Positions 1 through 8,653 of a stretch of DNA of 42,802 bases are shown here, in pieces. Location of the stretch: contig DSAQ01000031.1 in NCBI GenBank assembly GCA_011046395.1, positions 1 to 42,802 on the forward strand, read 5' to 3'. The translations under genes were made by a program, and so were the position numbers. Within the stretch, counting starts at the first letter, position 1. The number at the start of each line of letters is the position of its first letter. The DNA is from Pseudomonadota bacterium. Lineage in GTDB: Bacteria; Desulfobacterota; QYQD01. The notes beneath the pieces were generated by a model, which searched no databases, was not told where the DNA came from, and worked only from the letters and a program-made list of their open reading frames with translations.

Positions 1-90
1 GATTTTCTCAAGCTGACAATGAACTTCGTACCCAAAGACACGATTAAGGACACCAAGGTCCCGGGAAATCACCCCGGACCTGAGGCGTAA
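1..90 (+). CDS. 3' end of an upstream CDS (partial); a MoxR-type AAA ATPase partner of the VWA protein is possible but not shown
   Basis: Frame 1 is open from base 1 to TAA at 88-90 (DFLKLTMNFVPKDTIKDTKVPGNHPGPEA*), immediately before the VWA gene. Confidence 0.55.
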   Translation, partial: DFLKLTMNFVPKDTIKDTKVPGNHPGPEA

Positions 91-91
91 C

Positions 92-1612
92 ATGAGCTTA
101 CTCGACTTGAAATTACAAAAGCACTGCATCATCCAGGACAGGTTCGACCAGGCCGCATACAGGGAAGTCCTGGATCAGGCCGATAACCTCAGATCCCTGG
201 TCGAAAACGGAGAGCAGCAGCTCGCCACCTTTTTCGACCTGGGCATGGACATCTTCGCGGCCCTCTACAAGGTGTCCCCGGAGCTCCGGGACGCGCGTGA
301 CGTTCACCGCTCGCACATCTACCACCACGGCCTTATCGAACGCATGATGGGCCTTAAGGAGTATGAAGAACTAAGAAGCTACACCAGGATGGATGAAGTC
401 GGGTCAGCCCTTGGATGCTGCTGTCTCGGACAAACCATACTCCAGGAAATCGACCAGGAGACCAGGGACGCCGTGAACCAGGCACATAACGCCCTGGAGC
501 AATCTGAAAAACTCCAGGAACAGGCCGCGTCCCTGGAAGAGCTGCAAAAACTGGCCGAAAACCAGGGACAGAATGACCTTGCCGGCGATCTTTCAAGGCA
601 GCTTCGAGAGGCGCACAAAGACCTTCAAAAAGCCCGGCAACGGGCCCGGATTTCCCTCCAGGCTATCGAAGACAAACTCCAGTCCCAGGGAAACCAGATG
701 CGGCAGTCCATACGCCGGGGCATGAAAAAGGCACTCGACGAAGCCCGGGAAACCGCAGGCTGTCTCTCCGGCTGGGGGGTCGAACCCGGCCAGGTGCAAA
801 AAATGGATTTCAGGGAACGACTCTGGCTGGCCCAGAAAATCAAGGAAAGCCCCAAGCTGAAAAGACTTGCCGAACTTGCCGGACGATTCAAGCGCCTGGC
901 TGTCACCAGACAAAAGACAAAGTTCAGGCCGTCAAGAGATGAGATATACGACGTTGAACTAAGCAGCGACCTGAACCGGATCCTTCCTTCCGAGCTGGCC
1001 CTTCTATGCAGAGCAAACACCAGGAAAATATTTTACCGTAACTTCCTGGAAGGAAAACTCCTGTCCTACAAGCTGAGAGGCAAAGAAAAGCTCGGCAGAG
1101 GCCCCATCATCGTGTGCGAGGATCAGAGCGGAACCATGAAGGGAGAAAGGGAGATCTGGGCCAAGGCCCTTTCCCTGGGACTGCTGGACATCGCCCACCT
1201 GCAAAAAAGGCACTTCGCGCACATCGCCTTCAGCTCCGAATCGGAATGCATAACCACCGTATGCCCGAAAGGGCAGGCCCACCCGGGCACGGTCATAGCC
1301 CTGGCCGAGCACTTCTTCAGCGGCGGGACGGACTTCGAGACGCCCCTGGCCGAGGCCATGAGGATCCTGCAGCAGGACGAATTCAAGAACGGCGACGTCA
1401 TCTTCGTCACAGACGGCCAGTGCTCCGTAAGCGAAGACTTCCTGGAAAACTTCCTGGAAGTGAAAAAGAGAAAAGAAACCTCCATCTACGGCATCCTCAT
1501 AGGCTCGGCAGAGGATGCCGCCCTCAGAGAGTTCTCCGACCAGGTGACCACCATCACCGACCTCTTACAGCAAGGCTATAACACAGCGGAAAACATCTTC
1601 AGCACCGTCTGA
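92..1612 (+). CDS. VWA domain-containing protein with a coiled-coil N-terminal half
   Basis: 506 aa ORF. MIDAS-like CEDQSGTMKGERE, later SGGTDFETPLAEA and VIFVTDGQCSVS, typical of VWA (CoxE/ViaA-like) proteins. Confidence 0.8.
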   Translation: MSLLDLKLQKHCIIQDRFDQAAYREVLDQADNLRSLVENGEQQLATFFDLGMDIFAALYKVSPELRDARDVHRSHIYHHGLIERMMGLKEYEELRSYTRMDEVGSALGCCCLGQTILQEIDQETRDAVNQAHNALEQSEKLQEQAASLEELQKLAENQGQNDLAGDLSRQLREAHKDLQKARQRARISLQAIEDKLQSQGNQMRQSIRRGMKKALDEARETAGCLSGWGVEPGQVQKMDFRERLWLAQKIKESPKLKRLAELAGRFKRLAVTRQKTKFRPSRDEIYDVELSSDLNRILPSELALLCRANTRKIFYRNFLEGKLLSYKLRGKEKLGRGPIIVCEDQSGTMKGEREIWAKALSLGLLDIAHLQKRHFAHIAFSSESECITTVCPKGQAHPGTVIALAEHFFSGGTDFETPLAEAMRILQQDEFKNGDVIFVTDGQCSVSEDFLENFLEVKKRKETSIYGILIGSAEDAALREFSDQVTTITDLLQQGYNTAENIFSTV

Positions 1613-1655
1613 CCTCGTTCAATTCCAAAAACACACCAACATGAAAGGAGATGCC

Positions 1656-1826
1656 ATGCCCTTGATCTCAACAACGAGAATACGCCCCTGCAGCGGCCTA
1701 ACGAAAGCGCAACGATCCAGCATGCGAAGGGAAATCGGCAAGCGGCTGCTATACGGAGCCGTAGCATTCGCGATGGCCTCAGCATTCACGGCAGGAATCA
1801 TATACGCCATTCTAAATACAAACTAA
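1656..1826 (+). CDS. Small single-TM protein
   Basis: Start at the second ATG after aaaggag. Hydrophobic C-terminal helix LLYGAVAFAMASAFTAGIIYAIL. Confidence 0.5.
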   Translation: MPLISTTRIRPCSGLTKAQRSSMRREIGKRLLYGAVAFAMASAFTAGIIYAILNTN

Positions 1827-1837
1827 GGAATGTACCT

Positions 1838-2440
1838 ATGGGAATCCAAATCGACGACGCGGGCTGGGGCTGCCTGATCGGCCCGGTGTTCCTGGGAATC
1901 TACCGGGAAGAAACCCGGGAATACAGCTTCAAGGAAATCCCGGTGCAGGTTTTCCAGGGAGGGAGCATGGCACGCAAGGAGTACCTCCAGGCAGCTTACG
2001 GGGTTACCGGGCAACTCCTCGAAAAACTGAAAGTAGGCAAAGAAGAGCATATCACCGTATGTACCGGGGAAGTGCTCCAGGGGGTACGCCAGCACCTTGC
2101 CGACTACAGGTTCAAGTGGACGGCAGGAAAGATCACCGGACCGCTTCAGGTACTCGTGGAGACGACTCTTCTACAGAAACTGAACGGTCTCGGCCTGAAG
2201 GTGGACTATAAGACGCTCACCGAACAGCAGGGACTCCTTTTCTGGCACTGCGTCCGCTGGCTAAAAGGCGGGAACCTGAAAGGCAAAGCCCTGCCCGGAC
2301 GCGAAAGGCTTTGCAAGACGGGGTGGAAGACGTTCCGCGTCTGGGCGGACCTGCCCTACGAAGAGGCCAAGGCCGCCTCAAAAAGACTCAAAGCCGAACA
2401 AAGAAAAGAACGTCTTCTGCAGTTGAAATACGGGTATTAG
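1838..2440 (+). CDS. Divergent RNase HII-like (RNase H fold) protein
   Basis: N-terminal IQIDDAGWGCLIGPVFLGIY resembles the RNase HII motif xVDEAGRGPLAGPVxxA, with DD in place of DE. ORF has good coding context. Confidence 0.5.
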   Translation: MGIQIDDAGWGCLIGPVFLGIYREETREYSFKEIPVQVFQGGSMARKEYLQAAYGVTGQLLEKLKVGKEEHITVCTGEVLQGVRQHLADYRFKWTAGKITGPLQVLVETTLLQKLNGLGLKVDYKTLTEQQGLLFWHCVRWLKGGNLKGKALPGRERLCKTGWKTFRVWADLPYEEAKAASKRLKAEQRKERLLQLKYGY

Positions 2441-2469
2441 GACAACATACCAAGGGAGGCTACCAGACC

Positions 2470-3442
2470 ATGACCGAAAAAGAATACATCCTTAAACAGA
2501 AAGCCGCCGCCGAAAGCAGCGAGGCCGTCATCGGCGCCCTGTGCTGGTGGACGATCAGAAACCAGGTGATCGAGCACACCACGCTTGAAGAAATAGTCAG
2601 GGAGGAGGGCCTTGAAGAATACCTTCCAAACCCCATCAGGCCCTCGGGAGCCTTCCGGCGGGCCACCAGGATGCTGCAAAAAGATACGCAGCCGACCGGC
2701 GACGCTGACAGCGTGAAGAACGAGGAATGCGTGCTCGTGCGGGAAGTGGACTGCACGAATTCCCATATCTACCGCAAGCTCGTTAAAGAGATCCGCGACA
2801 GGGACAACAAGGAACTCTGCTACGAGCAGGATACAAACGTCATCTTCGACAAGGCAAGGCAGGCTATTGAAATTACAGGGGCGGACCAGCAAAGGAAGGA
2901 GCTTATACTCAATAACTATACACTCCTGAACGGCCGGTACAACGGGGAAAGACTCCGGGTCCTGGTAAAAAAACGTGATCGACTCGACTCACCCTACCCT
3001 TATCCGCCCGTCCGGGTCCGTTTATTTCATTCCATCAGCCCATCAGCACAAGATGGAAAAACTGGAACGGGTCATCCGGCAGATAAACGAAAAAGGACTG
3101 CTGCCCGGCCGGGACTCGACATTTGAGTACATCTACGTAGTCGACTCGGAAAGACACCGGCAGATGGTCTGGGAACGCTTCGAACATCAGACCATAGGCT
3201 AGGTAAACGCCTTCATGCAGGAGGCGGCCGAAGCGCTGAAAAAGAGCGCCATCAAGGCCAGCACCGCCGCGTCCTACATGCAAAGGATTAACCACGTGAA
3301 AGAAGCGATAAAAGAATACGAGCAGTTCCTGGAAAGAGACCTCGTTCTCTGCAAGGAAAAACTGCGCCTGGCGGAAAGGCAGGCGGTAGAAATACTGACA
3401 AGAGTCCACGAATCCGGGCCGTATGCCGCAAAGTGCGCCTGA
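2470..3442 (+). pseudogene. Phage-type protein (DUF6744-like), broken by a +1 shift at a 7-A run and an in-frame TAG
   Basis: MTEKEYILKQKAAAESSEAVIGALCWW... (frame 1) continues as VIDSTHPTLIRPSGSVYFIP... (frame 2, from 2975). After TAG (3200-3202) it continues as VNAFMQEAAEALKKS... to 3442. A-run at 2967-2973. Confidence 0.5.
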
Positions 3443-3704
3443 ACCGCCGGGAAAAAGGATCTTGAGGGTGAAAAGTTGCACGGCCTTCAAGGATAGCCGG
3501 GAGATAGAAAGGGCGTTCAGGATATACGGATACCGCTATGGACGGAAGCTGGAAATACTGCTCAATCCTGATGGGCTGAGGTCTGAGAAAATTATTCTTG
3601 ATTTCGGATGGTGGATTCCGAAGGAAGGATACACCGAAGCCGCTAGGAAGATTCTCGAAAGCCTCGATAAGAAACAACCTGTTTCTTCCAGTACTACCCT
3701 ATAA
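3423..3704 (+). CDS. Hypothetical protein
   Basis: 93 aa ORF, codon usage consistent with neighbours, slight overlap with the previous gene. Confidence 0.5.
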   Translation: MPQSAPEPPGKRILRVKSCTAFKDSREIERAFRIYGYRYGRKLEILLNPDGLRSEKIILDFGWWIPKEGYTEAARKILESLDKKQPVSSSTTL

Positions 3705-3739
3705 CTTCCTCCACCTCCTCAACTCCTCCTCACCCCTGT

Positions 3740-3950
3740 AAAGGTCTGTCAGACGGGTGCTTGCAGGCTGAACTGAAACCTGTGCTGATGCAGTCGTTAA
3801 GGGGCTGCTACAGAACAGCGGGGAACTCGCCCGCGTGAAATATCGGGTACAACCCGACGGATGCCCCTGACCGGGTGCAATTCCCGGCACCGCCTGACAT
3901 GGCCTGCCAACCAGGCCGCCTTTCCTCCCCCCGGGAAGGGCGGCCTCCTT
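3740..3950 (+). ncRNA. Candidate structured RNA or cis-regulatory leader (unassigned class)
   Basis: No convincing ORF. Stacked perfect helices: AGGGGC 3800-3805/GCCCCT 3863-3868; GCGGG 3818-3822/CCCGC 3830-3834; TCGGGT 3843-3848/ACCCGA 3852-3857; CCGGG 3871-3875/CCCGG 3883-3887; GGCCTG 3901-3906/CAGGCC 3912-3917; 13-bp stem 3913-3925/3934-3946 with one G.U. Confidence 0.5.
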
Positions 3951-3995
3951 CCCTTCCAAGACACGAAGAAAAGATAACGATCATGGGAGATCGAC

Positions 3996-4775
3996 ATGCA
4001 GCCGGAACACATAAAGCATATCAGCGAAAAATTTGGACGGGATATAACTCCGCTTGGACCACAGGACAGATTTCCATTCGACCACTCAGCGTGCCTGGAC
4101 TGCTCAAGCGCATGCTGTTATAGCACAGACGTGCTTCTTTCCATGCACGACATCCACCGCATGAAGGAGGCGCCGGCCCTGACGCAAACGGGAACTACCA
4201 TTGCAAGGCTTTTCGCGCTCGGTATCCTTAGATGTTATGTGGGACCGGAAAGCAACGCCCCGCTGTGTATCATCGAGACCGGAAAAACGAACGGTCGCTG
4301 CTCGTTTATCGCCGCCGTATGCGATCCGTGCACGAACGAGGTGCAAAGAACACCGGACGGAAAACCGAAAACCCTCTGTGCCCTGGGAGAGCATAAGCCA
4401 CTTCGCTGCAAACTATACCCGCTCGGCAGAGTGACCTCCCTCGGAAAGGCAGACAAAACGCCGGAACAGCAGATGGTGCTGCAAAACATAATGTGCCGGG
4501 CAACAGAGACCGCAAAGACCGTAACCCTGGAAGAATTTTACAAGAGCAACCATATCAGCCAGGAAATACTGCAAGCAAACCTCGAGTGCATGGAAGCGCT
4601 GACGGCATTCCATGGCAAAGCCATAGCCAGAAGCCGGTTCTACTTCTACATGGGCCTGATGTACGACCCTGACTTTATAACAAACGTCCTGGGCATGGAA
4701 GCAGGCTTTTCAATCGCACTGGCGCTTACAAAAAAATTCCTGAGCAAAGAACCATTCGAATCCACGGTGCACTGA
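3996..4775 (+). CDS. YkgJ-family cysteine-cluster protein
   Basis: Cys pattern CLDCSSACC...C...GRCSFI..VCDPC...C...PLRCKLYPLGR typical of YkgJ (putative zinc- or iron-chelating) proteins. Confidence 0.75.
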   Translation: MQPEHIKHISEKFGRDITPLGPQDRFPFDHSACLDCSSACCYSTDVLLSMHDIHRMKEAPALTQTGTTIARLFALGILRCYVGPESNAPLCIIETGKTNGRCSFIAAVCDPCTNEVQRTPDGKPKTLCALGEHKPLRCKLYPLGRVTSLGKADKTPEQQMVLQNIMCRATETAKTVTLEEFYKSNHISQEILQANLECMEALTAFHGKAIARSRFYFYMGLMYDPDFITNVLGMEAGFSIALALTKKFLSKEPFESTVH

Positions 4776-6220
4776 TGGATCACCTCGAATACCTTGACAA
4801 CGGCCAGATAGCAGCGGTCAGGGGCGGTGACGGGATCGTCAAAGTCATAGCCGGGCCCGGTTCGGGCAAGACCCGGATAATCACGCACAGGATCGCCTAC
4901 CTGCTTACCGAGAAAAAAGCCGCCCCCGGCGCGGTGCTGGCCATGACCTACACACGCAAGGCAACCCAGACCATGCAGGCCAGGCTCAACAAACTCTCAG
5001 GCGCCGCCGCCAGCGAAGTGGGGGTCAAAACCATCCATTCCCTGTGCCTGAAAATCGCCCGGGAAGAAGGCCTCGTACCTGGCTACAGGGTCCTCTCCGA
5101 CTACGAAGCAAACTCCATCCTTAAGGATATCCTGAAAGAGCAAAAACCGGGTATCGATCTCGAGAACGCCCGGCAGAGCATCCGGGGCATGAAAAACTGC
5201 CTCATCACGGCGGAGGAAGCCCGGGTACTGAATCCCGAAGTGGCCAGGATTTATACCGCCTACGAAAGAAAGAAAAGACAGGCGAACGGCATAGACTATG
5301 AAGACATGCTGCTTACTGTCTTCAACCTGTTCAGCACAAGGCACACGGCCAGAGAAAAATACGCCGAACGCTACCAATACATCCTCATTGACGAGGCCCA
5401 GGACATATCCAAGGCGCAGTTCGAGATTATAAAGCTCCTTATCGCACCGCATTATAACCTCTTTGTGGTATGCGACCCCAACCAGGCCATATACGGCTGG
5501 AGGGGAGCAAACGGCAGCATCGCACGGCTGCAAAACGATTACCCGGAAATGAAGGAGTTCGCGCTGACAACAAACTACCGGCATGGAGAAAACATAATAA
5601 GGGCTTCGAATAACCTTATCCGGCACAACTACGATGCCCTATCCATCCAACCCGTGCCGGCACCGGGCACAGTTCCCGGAGAAGTCCTGGTTATCGAGGC
5701 CAAGACCCCGGAACAGGAAGCATACACGACGGCCAAACAAATCATGCGCCTTAAACGTAAGGGAGCAAGGCTCAAAGACTGCGCCATCCTCGTTCGCGCC
5801 AACCGGCAAATCCCGATCTATGCCAGGGCCTGCGCTGAAGTCGGCATACCATGCGATTGCAGGGCAAACCAGAAGCCAGCCTCAAGCTTCCAGGAAAAAT
5901 CCCTGCTCAAGACCATCATGGACGGCATATACAGGATGTTTAAACCAAGAGAATCCTCTCTATCCTGGGAAAACAGCCCCAGGCCGTCCGCAAGGGACAG
6001 GCTCAATATCCTTACCATGCACAAGGCCAAGGGACTCGAGTTCGACCACGTATTCGTCGGAGGTCTGACGGAGGGAACCTTCCCGGACACCAGGAAAGAC
6101 CCGGATATCGAAGAAGAAAGACGCATCTGCTATGTGGCCATGACCAGGGCCAAAAAAAGCCTTTACCTCGGCACGGCTACGCCAAGCTCAAGATTTGCCT
6201 ACGAAGCCTTTTCAGCCTGA
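4775..6220 (+). CDS. UvrD/Rep-family SF1A DNA helicase (compact, 481 aa)
   Basis: VIAGPGSGKTRIITHRIAYLL (motif I), ILIDEAQDISKAQ (II), CDPNQAIYGWRGA (III), LNILTMHKAKGLEFDHVFVGGL (V), EERRICYVAMTRAKKSLYL (VI). Confidence 0.92.
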   Translation: MDHLEYLDNGQIAAVRGGDGIVKVIAGPGSGKTRIITHRIAYLLTEKKAAPGAVLAMTYTRKATQTMQARLNKLSGAAASEVGVKTIHSLCLKIAREEGLVPGYRVLSDYEANSILKDILKEQKPGIDLENARQSIRGMKNCLITAEEARVLNPEVARIYTAYERKKRQANGIDYEDMLLTVFNLFSTRHTAREKYAERYQYILIDEAQDISKAQFEIIKLLIAPHYNLFVVCDPNQAIYGWRGANGSIARLQNDYPEMKEFALTTNYRHGENIIRASNNLIRHNYDALSIQPVPAPGTVPGEVLVIEAKTPEQEAYTTAKQIMRLKRKGARLKDCAILVRANRQIPIYARACAEVGIPCDCRANQKPASSFQEKSLLKTIMDGIYRMFKPRESSLSWENSPRPSARDRLNILTMHKAKGLEFDHVFVGGLTEGTFPDTRKDPDIEEERRICYVAMTRAKKSLYLGTATPSSRFAYEAFSA

Positions 6221-6232
6221 ACAAAGCGAACG

Positions 6233-6246
6233 TTCGGCGCGCCGAA
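6233..6246. repeat. 14-bp perfect palindrome TTCGGCGCGCCGAA (copy 1)
   Basis: Direct reading; intergenic, 13 bp after the UvrD stop. Near-identical element at 7701-7714. Confidence 0.85.
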
Positions 6247-6293
6247 ACTCGGCCTAACACGCATATTACATTGTATTCAGAAGGGAGAAACTT

Positions 6294-7532
6294 ATGTCCA
6301 TAATTCAAGTTCCCAGACAAAACCTCATACGCTGTCTCACCGCAGCCAACACATTGAAAAGCACGTACGACGCGGTTCTCCTCAAAGTATCGAACAATAA
6401 ACTGGCAATAGCAACGCCTGCCCTGAACTCCTGGTTGTGGCAGGAAATAGACCTTGCCATAAAAAACCCGGGTCTCCTTCCGGATACCAAGGAAATCACC
6501 CGGACAGCCCCTCTTAAATCGCTCCTTTCAATAGCCAAAACAGGTCAAACAGACTTGCTGCAAATGGACTTCTCCAGCCCAAATGCGACCAGAATAACGG
6601 CCGGAGCCAAATACAGCCTTTCAGCACGGGGATACAGCGCTGAACACTTTCCTCAAAAAGAAACCAAGGCCGAAACACTCTGCTCAATAGAAACCAGAAA
6701 ACTCGCCCAGGCAATATCCAAGATACACTTTACCCCTGATAATCAGCGAGCCTTCAGCACGCTGTGGCGCCTGAAAATCGACCCGGAAGAAAGCAAAATA
6801 ACCATCACGTATACCAATGGCTACCTGATGTTTCACATACAGGAAACCGCAGAAATACATACGGACGCCCCGGTGGAAATCATACTGGACACGGACTGCG
6901 CCCCGGCCATAAGGCATACCCTTCAGCAATGCCAGTTGGAGCAAAGCCCCAAAATACACATCAGTGTCGCACCGGACAAAGAGACAAAACAGGCCATCGT
7001 ATTCCGGTCGGACAGTAAACTGCTTTATTCGGTCACCGCAAATACCGCTTTTCCAGACCTCGATCACTATATTGACAGATACAGCGCAGACGCCGAGATA
7101 CAAACCCGCCTGACAATGGACAAAGCAGACCTCGAAGCCATAATAAAACGCGTCCTCGTAACCGAGGCGCCGCACATGTCCATAAAGCTCGATCCTCCAG
7201 ATACCCTTATCATCACAGCAAAAAACCGGGACATTGGCGACCTTACCCTCCAGGACTACAGCGCATTTGTCAAAGGGAAACCGCTCACAATCGGCCTAAA
7301 CCCACACTTTCTTCTGTACGGAGCAAGACAAATCGACGCCGCAAAAGTCACAATCGACTTCATCAACCAAAATAGCCCCTTCAGAATAAAAGACGCAAAT
7401 GTCCTCTTCGTAGCCATGCCCATGGCAGTGACATACGAAGCTCAAGAAAAAGCCAATCCAGAACAAGAGGAAAACACCGGCTATGCAAGCGAACACTGTG
7501 AAGTGCCCAAAGAATACTGTGAAGCAGTCTGA
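6294..7532 (+). CDS. DNA polymerase III beta subunit (sliding clamp)-like protein, divergent
   Basis: 412 aa, three-repeat-like layout: N-terminal MSIIQVPRQNLIRCLTAANTLK; SARGYSAEHFP; middle ETRKLAQAISKIHFTPD...; LLYSVTANTAFPDLDHYIDRY; C-terminal ending FVAMPMAV. Compatible with DnaN, but identity is low. Confidence 0.55.
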   Translation: MSIIQVPRQNLIRCLTAANTLKSTYDAVLLKVSNNKLAIATPALNSWLWQEIDLAIKNPGLLPDTKEITRTAPLKSLLSIAKTGQTDLLQMDFSSPNATRITAGAKYSLSARGYSAEHFPQKETKAETLCSIETRKLAQAISKIHFTPDNQRAFSTLWRLKIDPEESKITITYTNGYLMFHIQETAEIHTDAPVEIILDTDCAPAIRHTLQQCQLEQSPKIHISVAPDKETKQAIVFRSDSKLLYSVTANTAFPDLDHYIDRYSADAEIQTRLTMDKADLEAIIKRVLVTEAPHMSIKLDPPDTLIITAKNRDIGDLTLQDYSAFVKGKPLTIGLNPHFLLYGARQIDAAKVTIDFINQNSPFRIKDANVLFVAMPMAVTYEAQEKANPEQEENTGYASEHCEVPKEYCEAV

Positions 7533-7700
7533 CAACACACCTGAGATGGTCTGTCTCAAAAGCAAACACCGGCGTCCAACGACCCTGGCAATATGCAACG
7601 TCTGTATGCGCAACTGCGATCTTGCAGGAAAACGCCAGAGACACAAAAAACATCCAAGCACTACCTATTAAGAACACCATATCAACGTCTTGCGCCAACT

Positions 7701-7714
7701 TTCGGCGTGCCGAA
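7701..7714. repeat. 14-bp palindrome TTCGGCGTGCCGAA (copy 2)
   Basis: Differs from copy 1 (6233-6246) only at the central CG/GT step. Lies upstream of the 7737 ORF. Confidence 0.85.
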
Positions 7715-7736
7715 GTCTGTGCAGAAGGGGGCCAAA

Positions 7737-7916
7737 ATGCCAAAATATACGGTAATATTAATGACGCCGTACTGTATATGGGAAGATGTCGAAGCCAACA
7801 CTCCAGAAGAAGCGGAAGCACAATGCGGCTTCCCGCCCGAGTTTGATCTCAATCAAGCATATAAGTGGGCGGTCATAGAACAGGACGAGGACTTAAACGG
7901 AGAAGAAACAAGGTGA
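7737..7916 (+). CDS. Small hypothetical protein
   Basis: MPKYTVILMTPYCIWEDVEANTPEEAEAQCGFPPEFDLNQAYKW...; preceded by agaaggggg RBS-like sequence. Confidence 0.6.
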   Translation: MPKYTVILMTPYCIWEDVEANTPEEAEAQCGFPPEFDLNQAYKWAVIEQDEDLNGEETR

Positions 7917-8218
7917 AAGTTCACATCCGATTCTTGATACCAGGTCTCATAGAAGCACAAGCCCCGGACAACTTTGCCGAAATGTCGCCGCAGGAGAAAC
8001 TGGACTGGGCCCAGGAAGCCCTTAACCGGAAAACCGACCGGGAACTACTCAACGCCGTAGCCCAATACGAAGAGACTGAAACATACGGCTGGTTTGACGA
8101 AGCCCCAGCCGTTTCCGCCATAGAAGCAGCCGGGGGAAACATCGGAGAAATCATAGTCGAGACCGACGAGTGGCGTTTATTCGCAAGTGGAGAAGGACTG
8201 AAGACGGCGGATATGTGA
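7913..8218 (+). CDS. Hypothetical protein
   Basis: GTG start overlapping the preceding stop; VKVHIRFLIPGLIEAQAPDNFAEMSPQEKLDWAQEAL... Confidence 0.55.
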   Translation: MKVHIRFLIPGLIEAQAPDNFAEMSPQEKLDWAQEALNRKTDRELLNAVAQYEETETYGWFDEAPAVSAIEAAGGNIGEIIVETDEWRLFASGEGLKTADM

Positions 8219-8241
8219 AATTCCAATAGTGGAGACAGCCC

Positions 8242-8637
8242 ATGCGCACCCGAAGAACAAACCCCAAAGAGCTCGTTGATACCCATGTCCTACCAGAGCG
8301 GGACCTGAAAAAAGCAAACGAGCTCCGGGAAAAGCTCAACAAAAACCACGCTTGGTTTCCAGGTCTCCAAACCTTCAAGCTAAAGAGGAAAGACGAATAT
8401 CTGCTGGTGGACCTCTCATCCGGAAACGGCTACGCGCAGGCACTCGGGAGGATCTTATTCGACTGCTGCTCGGCGGTGGGTCTGCACAGCACGAAAAAAG
8501 GCCCTCAATGGGGCCTCGCATACAGCGCCTGTTCGTTAACCTTCCTGGAAGGCTGCTACCCGGTTTCCTGGAAAAAAGTGCCGCCGGGATGGCAGATGGC
8601 TTTTCTGGAACGACTTACACCGATTACCAAAGAGTGA
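8242..8637 (+). CDS. Hypothetical protein
   Basis: 131 aa ORF in the collinear operon; no recognised motif. Confidence 0.5.
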   Translation: MRTRRTNPKELVDTHVLPERDLKKANELREKLNKNHAWFPGLQTFKLKRKDEYLLVDLSSGNGYAQALGRILFDCCSAVGLHSTKKGPQWGLAYSACSLTFLEGCYPVSWKKVPPGWQMAFLERLTPITKE

Positions 8638-8653
8638 GCTAAGGAGTTTCTAT

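Noticed and set aside
625-1020. Long antisense ORFs in the track (e.g. 625..1020 -, 11908..12528 -, 18334..19011 -, 19807..20469 -, 29607..30293 -)
   Set aside because: They lie opposite strongly supported coding genes and have low-complexity, Arg/Ser/Phe-rich translations typical of shadow ORFs.
2967-2977. Programmed -1 ribosomal frameshift at the A7 run
   Set aside because: The required shift is +1 (or -2), not -1, and the same extra-homopolymer-base signature appears at the G6 run in nrdD, so a sequencing indel is more economical.
3840-3900. tRNA or tmRNA 3' end, suggested by CCGGGTGCAATTCCCGG
   Set aside because: The 5-bp/7-nt T-arm-like hairpin lacks the GTTCRA consensus. No complementary 7-bp acceptor strand was found upstream and no anticodon arm could be placed.
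3740-3920. Firm call of a cobalamin riboswitch
   Set aside because: Only the core hairpin region is reminiscent; the conserved flanking boxes do not align by eye. Left as an unassigned structured RNA pending cmsearch.
7483-7671. 62-aa Cys-containing ORF overlapping the clamp-like gene end
   Set aside because: Coding potential is uncertain; it overlaps the upstream gene by 50 bp with no clear RBS or homology. Not called.
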